Source: Bin87 sp034420475 (GTDB taxonomy: Bacteria; Chloroflexota; Dehalococcoidia; Lucifugimonadales; UBA3495). From it: 64,000 nt of DNA. The position numbers and the translations under genes are program-made. The notes below the pieces were generated by a model. The model worked only from the letters and a program-made list of their open reading frames with translations, searched no databases and had not been told where the DNA came from. Within the stretch, counting starts at the first letter, position 1. Each line of letters opens with the position of its first letter. The stretch lies in the NCBI GenBank assembly GCA_034420475.1, contig DAOULH010000004.1, positions 85,259 through 149,258 on the forward strand, written 5' to 3'. Shown in pieces: positions 50,828 through 59,536 of the stretch.

Positions 50828-52224
50828 TCGCTCCCGCTTTGTTGTCGTGGGAGGAGTCTAGCAGGAACGCCAACGGCGCGTCTACCCTCTGGGACATCCC
50901 GGGTGACCACGGCCCCCGCCCCGGTGGCCGCTCCCTCTCCCACGGTGACCGGAGCAATCAGCATCGTGTCGCTCCCGATGAACGCGCTTCGCCCGATCAC
51001 CGTCCGGTGCTTGTCCACTCCGTCGTAGTTGCAGGTGATGGTGCCCGCGCCGATGTTAACGCCCTCCCCGATGTCGGCGTCGCCCAGGTAGCAGAAGTGA
51101 CCCGCGGCGGTGCCCGAACCGACCCGGCTGTTTTTGACTTCGACGTAGTTCCCCAGATGCACGCCGGCTTCAATCCACGCCCCCGGCCGCAGGTGGCTGT
51201 AAGGGCCGATTTCCACTTCATCATCAACGCGCGACTCTTCGAGGGTGGATGCCACGATGCGACAACGATGGCCAATCGCGGAATCCCGGATGCAGGCGTT
51301 CGGCCCGATTTCGCACTCTTCGCCTATGGTCGTGCCTCCGGTGAGCATCGTGTTCGGCAGGATCATCGTATCCTGCCCGATCTCCACGTCGAGGTCGATG
51401 TACGTCGCGGCCGGATCCACCAGCGTCACTCCGGCTGACATCCAGTAGCGGTTGATCCGGTCCTGCATGACTGCGCCGGCCCCAGCGAGTTGCTCGCGGT
51501 CGTTCACTCCCATCGCCTCGTCGGGCAGCGCGATTGGAGCCGCCTCAACCCCCTCACCCGCTTCCACTGCCATGGCCGCCAGCGCGGTCAGGTAGCGCTC
51601 GCCCGTCGCGGATTTCGGCGCCGTCCCGATGCGCTGATCCAGCCAGAACCCGTCAAAGCAGTAGACGCCGGTGTTGACCTCGGCGAGGCCATAATCGGGG
51701 TCGTCCCGTTCCGCGGCTTCCTGTATCGCCAGCAAATCGCCCCGCGCATGATCCGAACAGCGCTTCGTCCTTTTGATATGCCCCAGGTCGGGACCATAGG
51801 CGCCGGCAGCGGAGAGGATGGTCATCCGTCGCTCCGGATCGACCTTATGGCTTTCGATCAACCCGAGGATCGACTCGGGTCTCACCAGGGGCGTATCCCC
51901 GGCGAGGACGATTACCAGGCGCGGGATTTCCGGCAAGGCCCGCAGGCCGCAGGCGACGGCGTCGGCAGTGCCGTCCGGCGAGTCCTGCACCGCGTAGCCG
52001 ACCCTGTCTCCCAGCACGCCGGCAATCGCATCGCCGTTGTCCGGGGAGGTGACCACCACTACCCGCGAAACACCGCACTCCTCCAGCGCGGCAATCGGAT
52101 ACCGTATAAGCTCGCGTCCTGCCAGGGTGTGCAGCGGCTTCGGTATCCGCGAGCGCATCCGGGACCCGCGCCCCGCTGCGAGCACGATGCCTACGGCATC
52201 GGTGTCGGATTTGATCGCGTTCAT
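50824..52224 (-). CDS. glmU: Bifunctional GlmU: UDP-GlcNAc pyrophosphorylase / GlcN-1-P acetyltransferase
   Basis: Makes UDP-N-acetylglucosamine for peptidoglycan. The N-terminal uridyltransferase has LAAGRGSRMRSRIPKPLHTLAG; the substrate-binding region includes LAGDTPLVRPE and AEVNTGVYCFDG. The C-terminal left-handed beta-helix shows hexapeptide repeats (IGEECEIGPNACIRDS, VNIGAGTITCNYDGVDKHRTVIG), with the acetyltransferase His in that last motif region. Length 466 residues. It is upstream of the CBS gene with a four-base overlap. GlmS/GlmM are not visible. Confidence 0.96.
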   Translation of the reverse strand: MNAIKSDTDAVGIVLAAGRGSRMRSRIPKPLHTLAGRELIRYPIAALEECGVSRVVVVTSPDNGDAIAGVLGDRVGYAVQDSPDGTADAVACGLRALPEIPRLVIVLAGDTPLVRPESILGLIESHKVDPERRMTILSAAGAYGPDLGHIKRTKRCSDHARGDLLAIQEAAERDDPDYGLAEVNTGVYCFDGFWLDQRIGTAPKSATGERYLTALAAMAVEAGEGVEAAPIALPDEAMGVNDREQLAGAGAVMQDRINRYWMSAGVTLVDPAATYIDLDVEIGQDTMILPNTMLTGGTTIGEECEIGPNACIRDSAIGHRCRIVASTLEESRVDDEVEIGPYSHLRPGAWIEAGVHLGNYVEVKNSRVGSGTAAGHFCYLGDADIGEGVNIGAGTITCNYDGVDKHRTVIGRSAFIGSDTMLIAPVTVGEGAATGAGAVVTRDVPEGRRAVGVPARLLPRQQSGSD

Positions 52225-52352
52225 GGGACTGCCTCGTGTTGGTCAGCTGTGTCCATCATCGTTGGGCCGGATTATATCAGCGCGGAAAGTCCGCCCCGGA
52301 TACGCCTCCCGGGCATCAAGGCGCGGCGAATGGCTGAGGCCCGCGCCGCGGT

Positions 52353-52700
52353 TCACAGCACGAACAGCCAAACCGCCGCGCCGATGAGCAATCCCAGCAG
52401 CAACCCGCCCGCATGGTTGAGCCGAACCGCCGTCGATCCGTAACCCAGCCGTTGCTCCAGCCCCCTTCCGAAGATGCCCACGCTGATCACGCAGATGACG
52501 CCGACAAACGCCAGCGGCCCGTAAACCAGCGCCGGCGATTCGGCGTCTTTGAACAACCATGCCAGGGCTGTCAGCAACCCCAGCGCCGCCAGCGAGAGCG
52601 CCATGCGCAGCAGGCCAATGCGAAAACCCCAACCCATCAGGAAACACCAACCGGCGAGGCCCAGCAAATGCCACGGCGAATCGAACAGTCCGAAAATCAC
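52353..52700 (-). CDS. Small CvpA-like membrane protein
   Basis: A 115-residue protein that is almost wholly hydrophobic: HLLGLAGWCFLMGWGF, RMALSLAALGLLTALAWLF, LVYGPLAFVGVICVISVGIF and GGLLLGLLIGAAVWLFVL give about four transmembrane segments. The arrangement, with a charged break before the last helix, resembles the CvpA family. GTG 52700 gives the first plausible start; the ORF open to 53030 continues over a repeat and the rph gene. Its role is unknown. Confidence 0.55.
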   Translation of the reverse strand: MIFGLFDSPWHLLGLAGWCFLMGWGFRIGLLRMALSLAALGLLTALAWLFKDAESPALVYGPLAFVGVICVISVGIFGRGLEQRLGYGSTAVRLNHAGGLLLGLLIGAAVWLFVL

Positions 52701-52749
52701 CCGCCGATTGTGCGCCTTCACCGCCGGCGATGCAACCGCCGCCCGGCGC

Positions 52750-52883
52750 TCAGGCGTACCCCGTTTGTCATCGCGAGGAGCGCCGCGACGTGGCGATCCC
52801 GTTGCTGAAAGAGACCCTGTTGCCATCACGAGATTGCCACGCTGCGCTCGCAATGACCGGTGGGGGAAACTGGGTACGCATGA
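52750..52883. repeat. Full copy of dispersed GTCATTGCGAG element (134 bp)
   Basis: Outer arms TCAGGCGTACCC (52750-52761) and its inverted match GGGTACGCATGA (52872-52883), one mismatch. Inside, GTCATCGCGAGGAGCG... (from 52767) and ...CTCGCAATGAC (to 52857). It occupies most of the divergent gap between the CvpA-like gene and rph. Confidence 0.72.
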
Positions 52884-52965
52884 ACCGCCCGACGTGCTCC
52901 GGGCCAGCATCCCGCCAGGGCTCTTGTGGCACAATGACCGAAACGATTGACAGGACAATTGCACC

Positions 52966-53697
52966 ATGAACAACAGCCTCATCCGGGCCGACGGACGACG
53001 ATGGGACCAGGCGCGCAGCGTCCGCATCACTCCGGGCTGCCAACCCTACGCCGAAGGTTCCGCCATGATCGAAATGGGCAACACCGCCATCCTGTGCGCC
53101 GCGTCCGTGGAGGAACAGGTGCCCCGGTGGATGCGGGGGCGCGGCGCCGGCTGGGTGACGGCGGAATACGACATGCTCCCGCGCGCCACATCCTCCCGGC
53201 GATCCCGCGACCGCGACTCCGGCAGAACCGCCAGCCGATCCCAGGAGATTCAACGCCTCATCGGCCGGTCGCTGCGGGCCGCCACCGATCTGGAAGCCCT
53301 GGGCGAGCGCGCCATCTACCTCGATTGCGACGTGCTACAGGCCGACGGCGGCACCCGCACCGCCGCGATTACCGGAGCCTTCGTCGCCCTGCACCTGGCT
53401 TTGAAGTCGCTGGTCGAAGCGCAAAAGCTGGATCGGGTTCCTCTGCTCTGCTCGGTGGCGGCAATCAGCGTCGGGCTGACCGGCGACAGTTTGCTGCTTG
53501 ACCTTGACTACTCTGAAGATTCCACCGCCGACGCCGACTTCAACATCGTCATGACCGACGCCGGTTCGGTGGTCGAAATCCAGGGAACCGCAGAGGGCAA
53601 CCCCTTCCCACGCCAGAGAGTAGGAGACGCCCTGGCCCTGGCCGCAAGGGGAATGGAGCCGCTATTCGCGGCCCAGCGGGCTGCTCTTCTCGGCTGA
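52966..53697 (+). CDS. rph: Ribonuclease PH
   Basis: Phosphorolytic exoribonuclease that trims tRNA 3' ends. Landmarks: IRADGRRWDQARSVRITPG, AILCAASVEEQVPRWMRG, GWVTAEYDMLPRATSSRRSRD, RTASRSQEIQRLIGRSLR and DLDYSEDSTADADFNIVMTDAGSVVEIQGTAEG. All are standard RNase PH blocks. Length 243 residues. Its last 36 bases overlap the end of the antitoxin gene on the opposite strand, a convergent overlap. Confidence 0.97.
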   Translation: MNNSLIRADGRRWDQARSVRITPGCQPYAEGSAMIEMGNTAILCAASVEEQVPRWMRGRGAGWVTAEYDMLPRATSSRRSRDRDSGRTASRSQEIQRLIGRSLRAATDLEALGERAIYLDCDVLQADGGTRTAAITGAFVALHLALKSLVEAQKLDRVPLLCSVAAISVGLTGDSLLLDLDYSEDSTADADFNIVMTDAGSVVEIQGTAEGNPFPRQRVGDALALAARGMEPLFAAQRAALLG

Positions 53698-54051
53698 TTC
53701 TTTTACAGCCTGTCGCAAAGCATCGTTGATCCGGCCCTGCCAACCCGGACCGCCTTCCAAAAAATGGGCCAGCAGTTCAATATCGAGCTCAATACTGACC
53801 TCCCATTTGTCCAACCCTTCCTGTTTATTCCGGCGGCGCAGGCTCTGCGCTACCAAGTAGGGATGAACTTCAATCGCCGGTCGCGCTCTGGCCAACGTCT
53901 CGGCGGTCCATTCCGGGTTGTCCGGGTCCCGGGCGATGCCGACGTTGATGGCGGTTTCTTCGTCGTACTGTGCAGCGATTTCGTCAAAGGTCAATTTGCT
54001 TGTCACCAGCTCGTCAAAACTCTGCGCCGTCAGGTTAGCGTTCTGCATCAT
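53662..54051 (-). CDS. BrnA-type antitoxin (second module)
   Basis: A 129-residue protein with a C-terminal RHH-like segment VSIELDIELLAHFLEGGPGWQGRINDALRQAV, the usual BrnA end ('V-x-I-x-x-D...GPGWQ-R-I-N-x-A-L'). The N-terminal half (LTSQSF-like, then KLTFDEIAAQYDEETAINVGIARDPDNPEW) also fits. It starts 17 bases inside the end of the BrnT-like gene, so translation is coupled. It overlaps rph at its 3' end, and should neutralise the toxin upstream. Confidence 0.8.
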   Translation of the reverse strand: MMQNANLTAQSFDELVTSKLTFDEIAAQYDEETAINVGIARDPDNPEWTAETLARARPAIEVHPYLVAQSLRRRNKQEGLDKWEVSIELDIELLAHFLEGGPGWQGRINDALRQAVKESAEKSSPLGRE

Positions 54052-54301
54052 ACGTTCTCACCTCCTTGTCATTCGCTCGGCGCAGACTGATGATGCGAGT
54101 ATTATCACCGCGCACCGTATAGATAACGGTATGCAGACCCTCGCCAATGTAACCAATGGCTCGCCAACGCATTTCGCCGTAGCGCGGACTTGGCTCAATT
54201 ACCGCCGTTTCCCATTGGAAAGCCTCTTCCACTGCCGCGAAATCAATCCCGTGCTTGTCCCGGTTTTCGCGGCGCTTTGTCGTGTCCCACTCATAAGGCA
54301 T
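54035..54301 (-). CDS. BrnT-type toxin (second module)
   Basis: An 88-residue protein with the full BrnT layout: YEWDTTKRRENRDKHGIDFAAVEEAF, then RWRAIGYIGEGLHTVIYTVRGD and IISLRRANDKEVRTYD. The W-D-xx-K-xx-NxxKHG start and RRAN-xx-E-xxxY end are the ribonuclease signature. It is distinct in sequence from the first BrnT (9543-9815), so the two modules were acquired separately or diverged long ago. No palindrome as clear as that at 9819-9840 was seen before this one. Confidence 0.87.
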   Translation of the reverse strand: MPYEWDTTKRRENRDKHGIDFAAVEEAFQWETAVIEPSPRYGEMRWRAIGYIGEGLHTVIYTVRGDNTRIISLRRANDKEVRTYDAER

Positions 54302-54355
54302 ATGTCATCCATCACGTGAGGGACTGACTACAAAAACCGCAGGACAACAGACATT

Positions 54356-57013
54356 TTATCCCACCGCCACCCCTTCGGCATCCAGCACCGTCAGCCCGTA
54401 CCCCAGATCCCGCAGCGGCTGTTCTACCCGTTCCCGGTCGCCTACCACCAGCACCCGCAAGCGATCCGCACTCAGGTATTTCGCTCCCACCCGGTGCGTA
54501 TCGGCCAGGGTGACGCCACTCAGTCGTTGCTCGAACGTCCGGAAGTAGTCCGTTGGGAGATCGAACTGGACCAGCGGTATCAGCTGGCCCAACAGTTGGG
54601 CGGGTCTTTCGAACCCGGACGGGTAACCCAGTCGCAACCCGTTCTGCGCGTTTTCCAGTTCTTCGACGCTGAGCGGTCTTCCGCCGCTGATGTCCTCGAA
54701 CTCGCGCAGCGTCTCGACCACCGCCTCTCGAGTCACTTCCGTCTGGACGCTCCCGCCGGCTGACAACAGCGAAGGAGCGTTGTACCACGATATGCCCGAG
54801 TTGTAGCCGTAGGAGTAGCCTTTGTCCTGCCGAAGGTTCTGATTGAGCCGAGCGGAGAACTGACCTCCGAACGCGTAGTTCAATACGGACAGCGGCATGT
54901 GGTCCGCATCCCGGCGCTCCACCAGCGGCATTCCGGCCCGGATCACCGACTGTGCGGCTCCCGGCTTGTCTATAAGGAACAGGCGCGGCCCGGACACGGC
55001 GGCATCGTTAGCGACACTGACACCGCTGGCGCCGTTCGTTCCCGGCGACCAATCGCCGAAACTCTCCTCGACCGCGGCTACCGCCTCACGCAGGCTGACG
55101 TCGCCGGCCACCAGCAAGCACAGGTGGTCGGGGCGCAGCGCCTGGCCGTACCGCGCGACCAGGTCGTCTCGGCTTGCAGTTGACACGGTGGCCTCATTGC
55201 CCAGGTTCGAGTGCGCGTAGGACGATTCCGGCCCGAACACCAGCGCGCCGAAGTTTGATTCCGCCACAAACCCGGCGTCGTCCCGAGCCCGGCGAAGGTC
55301 GGTGAGCCGCTCGCGCCGCACCCGTTCCAGCTCGTGATCGGGAAAACTGGCGTTGCGCGCCACGTCGGCGGCCAGCCCCAAGGCGTGAGCCCAGTGCCGG
55401 TTCAGGGTCTCTGCGGTCAATAGCGTAACTTCCTTCCGCGCCTCTACCGAAAGCCTGGAACCGATATGCTCGAAAGCGGCGGCTATTTCCTGGCTGCTCC
55501 GGTTCGCCGTGCCTTCATCCATCAACGCGGCCATGAACGACGTCAGGCCCGGCAGGCCCGTGGGGTCGCCGATGGCGCCGGCTCGTGCCAGCAAGGCGAA
55601 GGTAACCAGCGGCGTTCCCGGCCTGGTGACTACCGCCACCTCCATCCCGTTGGCGAGCCGGGCCCGCTCCGGCGTTGGAGGCGCGAACGACGGCGTCGCT
55701 CCGCCGGCCGGTTGCCGGGTCCGGTCCAGGGATACCGTGGCAGTGCTCAGGGAGCGCTCCGGGTAAACGCGCATCCGCACCTGCCCAGCCTCCATGATCT
55801 GGCCATGCGCCTTCAGCACGTCGTCCAGCGTGACGCGGCGATATTGTTCCATCACCCGGTTCAGACCGTCCGGGTCGCCGGTGAACACGTTGAAGTAGTT
55901 CAGGGCGTCGGCCCGCCCGCCAAAGCCACCGACTCGGGAGAGCATCCGTTGATGCTGCATCTCAATCCGGTTGACGGCCCGTTCGAACTCCTCTTCCGTC
56001 GGTGGATTTTCGGCGATGCCGGCCAGCACCGCTTCCGCCGCTGCTTCCACTTCGTCCAACGTGTGACCCTCAGCGGGCGTCAGCTCCATGCGAAACTGCC
56101 CGGCGATTTCCGCTGCGTGATAACCCATCGTAGCCGATTGGGCGATCTGCTTTTCGTACACCAGGGTGCGGTACATCCGGCTGCTCTGTCCGTCAGACAG
56201 GATGGCGCGCAGGATGTCGCCCGCGTCATCCTCGCCCGAGAAATTGGCCGGAGCCAACCACGCCGCATAGATGCGGGGCAGCGTGACGCGGTCAGTCATC
56301 TCCAGGTCCACCCGGCCGGACAGCAGCGAATCGGCCCTTTCGATGCGGCGCACGCTCGGCCCCGGGTTCAGATCGGCAAAGTAGCGATGCGCCAGATCCA
56401 GGGCCTCGGTGGTGTCGATGTCGCCGGCAATGGCGAGGCTGGCATTGGAGGGTGAGTAGTACCGGCGGAAGAAGTCCTTTACGTCTTCCAGGCTGGCGGC
56501 GTCCAGGTCCTCCTGGGAACCGATGGTCATCCAATGGTAGGGATGGGGAAGCGGGAAAAGAGATTGTTGGATATGCCACTGGGCCATGCCGTAGGGCCGG
56601 TTTTCATAACTCTGCCGCCGTTCGTTCTTAACCACGTCGCGCTCGGTATCGAACCCGTCCTGGTCCAGCGCGTCCAGCAGGAACCCCATCCGGTCCGCCT
56701 CCAGCCACAACGCCAGCTCCAGGTAATTGGATGGCACGTCCTCCCAGTAATTCGTCCGGTCTCCAGTTGTCGAGCCGTTCAGCGTGGCCCCAATCTTCTG
56801 CAACGGCTCGAAATGGCTGGCCTTGTGGTGTCGCGTCCCGCGGAACATGATATGCTCGAAGAGATGCGCGAAGCCGGTGCGTCCGATCTCCTCATCCTTG
56901 GAACCCACGTGGTACCACACGTTGACCGCCGCCACCGGGATCGAACGGTCCTGGTGCACGATCACATCTAGACCGTTGGGCAGCGTGTGTTTTTCAAAAG
57001 CGATGCCAGCCAT
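54356..57013 (-). CDS. M16 zinc metallopeptidase, two-domain
   Basis: An 885-residue protease of the pitrilysin family. The N-terminal domain has the inverted zinc motif HLFEH (His52, Glu55, His56) and the downstream Glu133 in VVKNERRQSYENRPYG. The C-terminal half repeats the M16 fold (RARLANGMEVAVVTRPGTPLVTF and later SVLNYAFGGQFSARLNQNLRQDKGYSYGYNS) without a zinc site, as usual. Start ATG 57013 is preceded by GGGAG. Two-domain bacterial M16 enzymes are often exported, but no signal peptide is visible, so it is probably cytoplasmic. Confidence 0.93.
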   Translation of the reverse strand: MAGIAFEKHTLPNGLDVIVHQDRSIPVAAVNVWYHVGSKDEEIGRTGFAHLFEHIMFRGTRHHKASHFEPLQKIGATLNGSTTGDRTNYWEDVPSNYLELALWLEADRMGFLLDALDQDGFDTERDVVKNERRQSYENRPYGMAQWHIQQSLFPLPHPYHWMTIGSQEDLDAASLEDVKDFFRRYYSPSNASLAIAGDIDTTEALDLAHRYFADLNPGPSVRRIERADSLLSGRVDLEMTDRVTLPRIYAAWLAPANFSGEDDAGDILRAILSDGQSSRMYRTLVYEKQIAQSATMGYHAAEIAGQFRMELTPAEGHTLDEVEAAAEAVLAGIAENPPTEEEFERAVNRIEMQHQRMLSRVGGFGGRADALNYFNVFTGDPDGLNRVMEQYRRVTLDDVLKAHGQIMEAGQVRMRVYPERSLSTATVSLDRTRQPAGGATPSFAPPTPERARLANGMEVAVVTRPGTPLVTFALLARAGAIGDPTGLPGLTSFMAALMDEGTANRSSQEIAAAFEHIGSRLSVEARKEVTLLTAETLNRHWAHALGLAADVARNASFPDHELERVRRERLTDLRRARDDAGFVAESNFGALVFGPESSYAHSNLGNEATVSTASRDDLVARYGQALRPDHLCLLVAGDVSLREAVAAVEESFGDWSPGTNGASGVSVANDAAVSGPRLFLIDKPGAAQSVIRAGMPLVERRDADHMPLSVLNYAFGGQFSARLNQNLRQDKGYSYGYNSGISWYNAPSLLSAGGSVQTEVTREAVVETLREFEDISGGRPLSVEELENAQNGLRLGYPSGFERPAQLLGQLIPLVQFDLPTDYFRTFEQRLSGVTLADTHRVGAKYLSADRLRVLVVGDRERVEQPLRDLGYGLTVLDAEGVAVG

Positions 57014-57166
57014 AACCACTCCCTTTCGCTACGTTTTGTCTGGACGCAACGGGCGCGGACATTGTAGCACCGGGCGGTACGCCGGATTTGACAATAGTCT
57101 CGGCTAGTCGCTATTTTGGAAATGCAAGGCGTATGTGGTAAACGTAATGCAAAAGGGTGTTTTGCA

Positions 57167-57400
57167 ATGATCGAATCTACGGTAACCGCAAAAGGGCAAA
57201 CGACGCTGCCCAAAGCCGTGAGGGAGGCTCTCGGCGTGACCGCTGGAGACCGGGTACGCTACATCATCCACGATGGTGAAGTGCAGATCAGGAAGGTGCG
57301 TTCTATCAGTCGCCTCTACGGGGCGTTATCGTACGATGGCCCCCCGGTATCCATTGAGGAAATGCAAGAAGCCATCATCTCCGGTGCCACTGACGCATGA
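57167..57400 (+). CDS. AbrB/MazE-type antitoxin
   Basis: A 77-residue swapped-hairpin DNA-binding protein: STVTAKGQTTLPKAVREALGVTAGDRVRYIIHDGEV, a typical AbrB N-terminus, then a toxin-binding tail. ATG 57167 gives this start; the frame open to 57116 has no homology. Its stop overlaps the toxin start (ATGA, 57397-57400). Repression of its own operon is expected. Confidence 0.85.
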   Translation: MIESTVTAKGQTTLPKAVREALGVTAGDRVRYIIHDGEVQIRKVRSISRLYGALSYDGPPVSIEEMQEAIISGATDA

Positions 57401-57804
57401 TTGCCTTAGATACTAATGTTCTGGTCCGCTATCTGGTACGGGACATCCTTGAACAGTCTGAGGCGGCGCGGGACTTACTGGAGGGACTGACACCTGAAGC
57501 GCCGGGTTTCATCAGTCGAGAAGTTACCATCGAGACGGCTTGGGTGCTGGAAAGGTCATACGGATTCTCGCGCGAACGGATTGCAGACATTCTCGAAGAG
57601 TTGACCGCTGTTCAGAGCCTGATCTTCGAAACTAGCGACGATGTGGCTCGAGCCGCTTTGCGCTTCCGCCAAGGCGGTCCGGATTTTGCCGACCTGATGA
57701 TTCTCGCCGCAGCGGAGCGCGTCGGGGCAACGCCCCTTTACACTTTTGATCAAACCCTTGCACGCGCAGACGGAGCGGTTCTTGTGGAAACCACCGGGGC
57801 GTGA
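57397..57804 (+). CDS. VapC-type PIN toxin
   Basis: A 135-residue ribonuclease, partner of the AbrB-like antitoxin. Acidic residues: Asp5 in MIALDTNVLVRYLV, Glu in VTIETAWVLERSY, and the C-terminal DFADLMILAAAERVG with TFDQTLA. All four sites are present, so it looks functional. It is compact and typical for VapC. Confidence 0.9.
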   Translation: MIALDTNVLVRYLVRDILEQSEAARDLLEGLTPEAPGFISREVTIETAWVLERSYGFSRERIADILEELTAVQSLIFETSDDVARAALRFRQGGPDFADLMILAAAERVGATPLYTFDQTLARADGAVLVETTGA

Positions 57805-57825
57805 ACCGGGACGGAGATTGTCTCA

Positions 57826-58209
57826 GTGCTCTACGAAGTAGAAGTAGTCGCCGACGGCAACAGCCCCATGGACCTCAACCGGGTCTTCGACCTGCTGACC
57901 GACCCGCAGCGCATCGCGCGCGTCCTGGCGCCGGACCCAATGGGCCAGGACGTCTGGTGCGATGTCGTCGGATGGGAGGACGGCGAGCCCGGTCCCGCCA
58001 TGGCCGCGCTGTCAGAAGACTCCGGCGAGGGCGTGATCATGCTGATCTACGGCGGCGAGGACGGCATTCGCCTCCGGCCCGCCGACAGCACGGATGCCTG
58101 GGATATTGAGTCAGCCAGCCAGTGGGGCGAAGCCTGCCTGATGCTGGGCAGCGACGTTCGTATCGAGTACGTCCCAGGGGAGTGGGACTACTCCCAGCAT
58201 CCTCACTGA
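57826..58209 (+). CDS. Hypothetical protein, 127 residues
   Basis: No family recognised. The protein is acidic and mixed alpha/beta (MLYEVEVVADGNSPMDLNRVFDLLTDPQRIARVL, then MAALSEDSGEGVIMLIYGGEDGIRLRPADS). A GTG start at 57826 is used, 21 bases after the toxin stop; it may be the third gene of that operon. There is no clear domain or signal peptide. GC matches the core chromosome. Confidence 0.5.
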   Translation: MLYEVEVVADGNSPMDLNRVFDLLTDPQRIARVLAPDPMGQDVWCDVVGWEDGEPGPAMAALSEDSGEGVIMLIYGGEDGIRLRPADSTDAWDIESASQWGEACLMLGSDVRIEYVPGEWDYSQHPH

Positions 58210-58221
58210 CTCCGAGCCGCT

Positions 58222-59505
58222 CTACCCAGTCGCAGCGTCAGATTCGTCGGTCTGAGGTTCGTCGTCCCAAATGTCTGGCTGCGGCTTGATTTCCGCCGTC
58301 AGCGTGGCCAACACGCCCGGCAGGTCGCGCCGGTAGCCGCCCACCCGGTCTTTGCGTGGCCTCAACCGGGCCATCGGGCCGCCATTCAGCTGGCGATACA
58401 GTTCGTCGGTATCATTTTCCAGGCATTCGTCCATGGCCAGGGCCGCCACGTAAGAGCGGCGGGCCGCCGAAGTCGCCTGGCGCTGCATGATCTCCTGGTA
58501 CAGTCGCCAACAGGCGGGGCTTTCCAGGGCGTCCCGGGAACAGAGCAGCGCCACCCGGTCGAAATCCCGAAAGCGGCTCATCGGCGGGATCACCGAGGTG
58601 TTGTACGCCGCTTCCTCGTCGTCCGCCAGCAGGCTCCAGCACTGCAATCCCATCGACCTCAACTCCGTTTCCAGCCACCTGACGATGGTGTCATCCGCCA
58701 CGGAACCGATCAGCAGCACCCGACGGTGCGGCGTCGCCTGGTTGCCAAGCCTGGCCTGGCCCTCAATGAACTCCGGAGGCACTCCCGCCGGGCGGAGAAA
58801 TGCCTCCGGGATGCCGCCGTTGGAGCGCGCCAGCGTGTCTGCTCCGACGATGCTGGGTCCGTCGTGGCGCAGCGTTTCCAGTCCCAGCGCTCCGCTGAGG
58901 TCGCAGTCGGCGAACAGCGTCATGTCGAGGACGACTTCTTCGAGCAACGTGCGGTCAAGCCGCGTTCGCACCAGGATCGCGCGGCGCAGATCGCAGCGGG
59001 TCAGGTTGGCTACATCCAGGCACGCTGCGCTGAGTTTGGCCCCGCTGAGGTTGGCGTCGGTCAGATCCGCCATGGTCAGATCGGCTTCGGTCAGATCAGC
59101 GCCGGCCAGGTTCGCTCCCACCAGCGTAGCGAACCCGATGTCGCAGTTGGAAAGGTCGGCTCCCCTGAGATCCGCACTGTCGAAGTTGCTGCCCCGCAGG
59201 TCAGATCGCAGGAATGACGCCTCCGCCGCCTGGCTCTCGGCGAAATTCGCCCGGTTGAGGTTGCAACGAGTGAGGAAAGCCCCGCGCAAGCGGGCTCCGC
59301 CGAAGTTGGCGTGGCGCAGATCCGCCGAGGTCAGGTCAATCTGCGTCAGATCGTCGAACCCCAAGTCCACGCCGGGCATCCTGATGCCGCTGAGGTAGGC
59401 GCCCGACAGATCGAGACGCGGGCGGCTTTGAAACTCGCGCGCCCGCCAGCGCGCTATGGCGAACGTTCGCCTCTTGGCGATAGCAACGTGCTCAGGGTTC
59501 GCCAA
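58222..59505 (-). CDS. Pentapeptide-repeat / TIR-like fusion protein
   Basis: About 427 residues. Residues 31-208 form many A(D/N)LxxAxL-type pentapeptide repeats (for example ADLTEADLTMADLTDANLSG), which fold into a right-handed beta-helix. The C-terminal part (about 260-405) looks like a TIR domain: RRVLLIGSVADDTIVRWLETEL, CWSLLADDEEAAYNTSVIPPM and DRVALLCSRDALESPACWRLYQE. The Glu at 338 fits the place of the catalytic glutamate of NAD-cleaving TIRs. TTG 59505 is the start, with GGAG seven bases upstream. The role may be signalling or antiphage defence; unproven. Confidence 0.72.
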   Translation of the reverse strand: MANPEHVAIAKRRTFAIARWRAREFQSRPRLDLSGAYLSGIRMPGVDLGFDDLTQIDLTSADLRHANFGGARLRGAFLTRCNLNRANFAESQAAEASFLRSDLRGSNFDSADLRGADLSNCDIGFATLVGANLAGADLTEADLTMADLTDANLSGAKLSAACLDVANLTRCDLRRAILVRTRLDRTLLEEVVLDMTLFADCDLSGALGLETLRHDGPSIVGADTLARSNGGIPEAFLRPAGVPPEFIEGQARLGNQATPHRRVLLIGSVADDTIVRWLETELRSMGLQCWSLLADDEEAAYNTSVIPPMSRFRDFDRVALLCSRDALESPACWRLYQEIMQRQATSAARRSYVAALAMDECLENDTDELYRQLNGGPMARLRPRKDRVGGYRRDLPGVLATLTAEIKPQPDIWDDEPQTDESDAATG

Positions 59506-59536
59506 GCAATTGCTCCAACTCTGCTGTACCCGAGCC

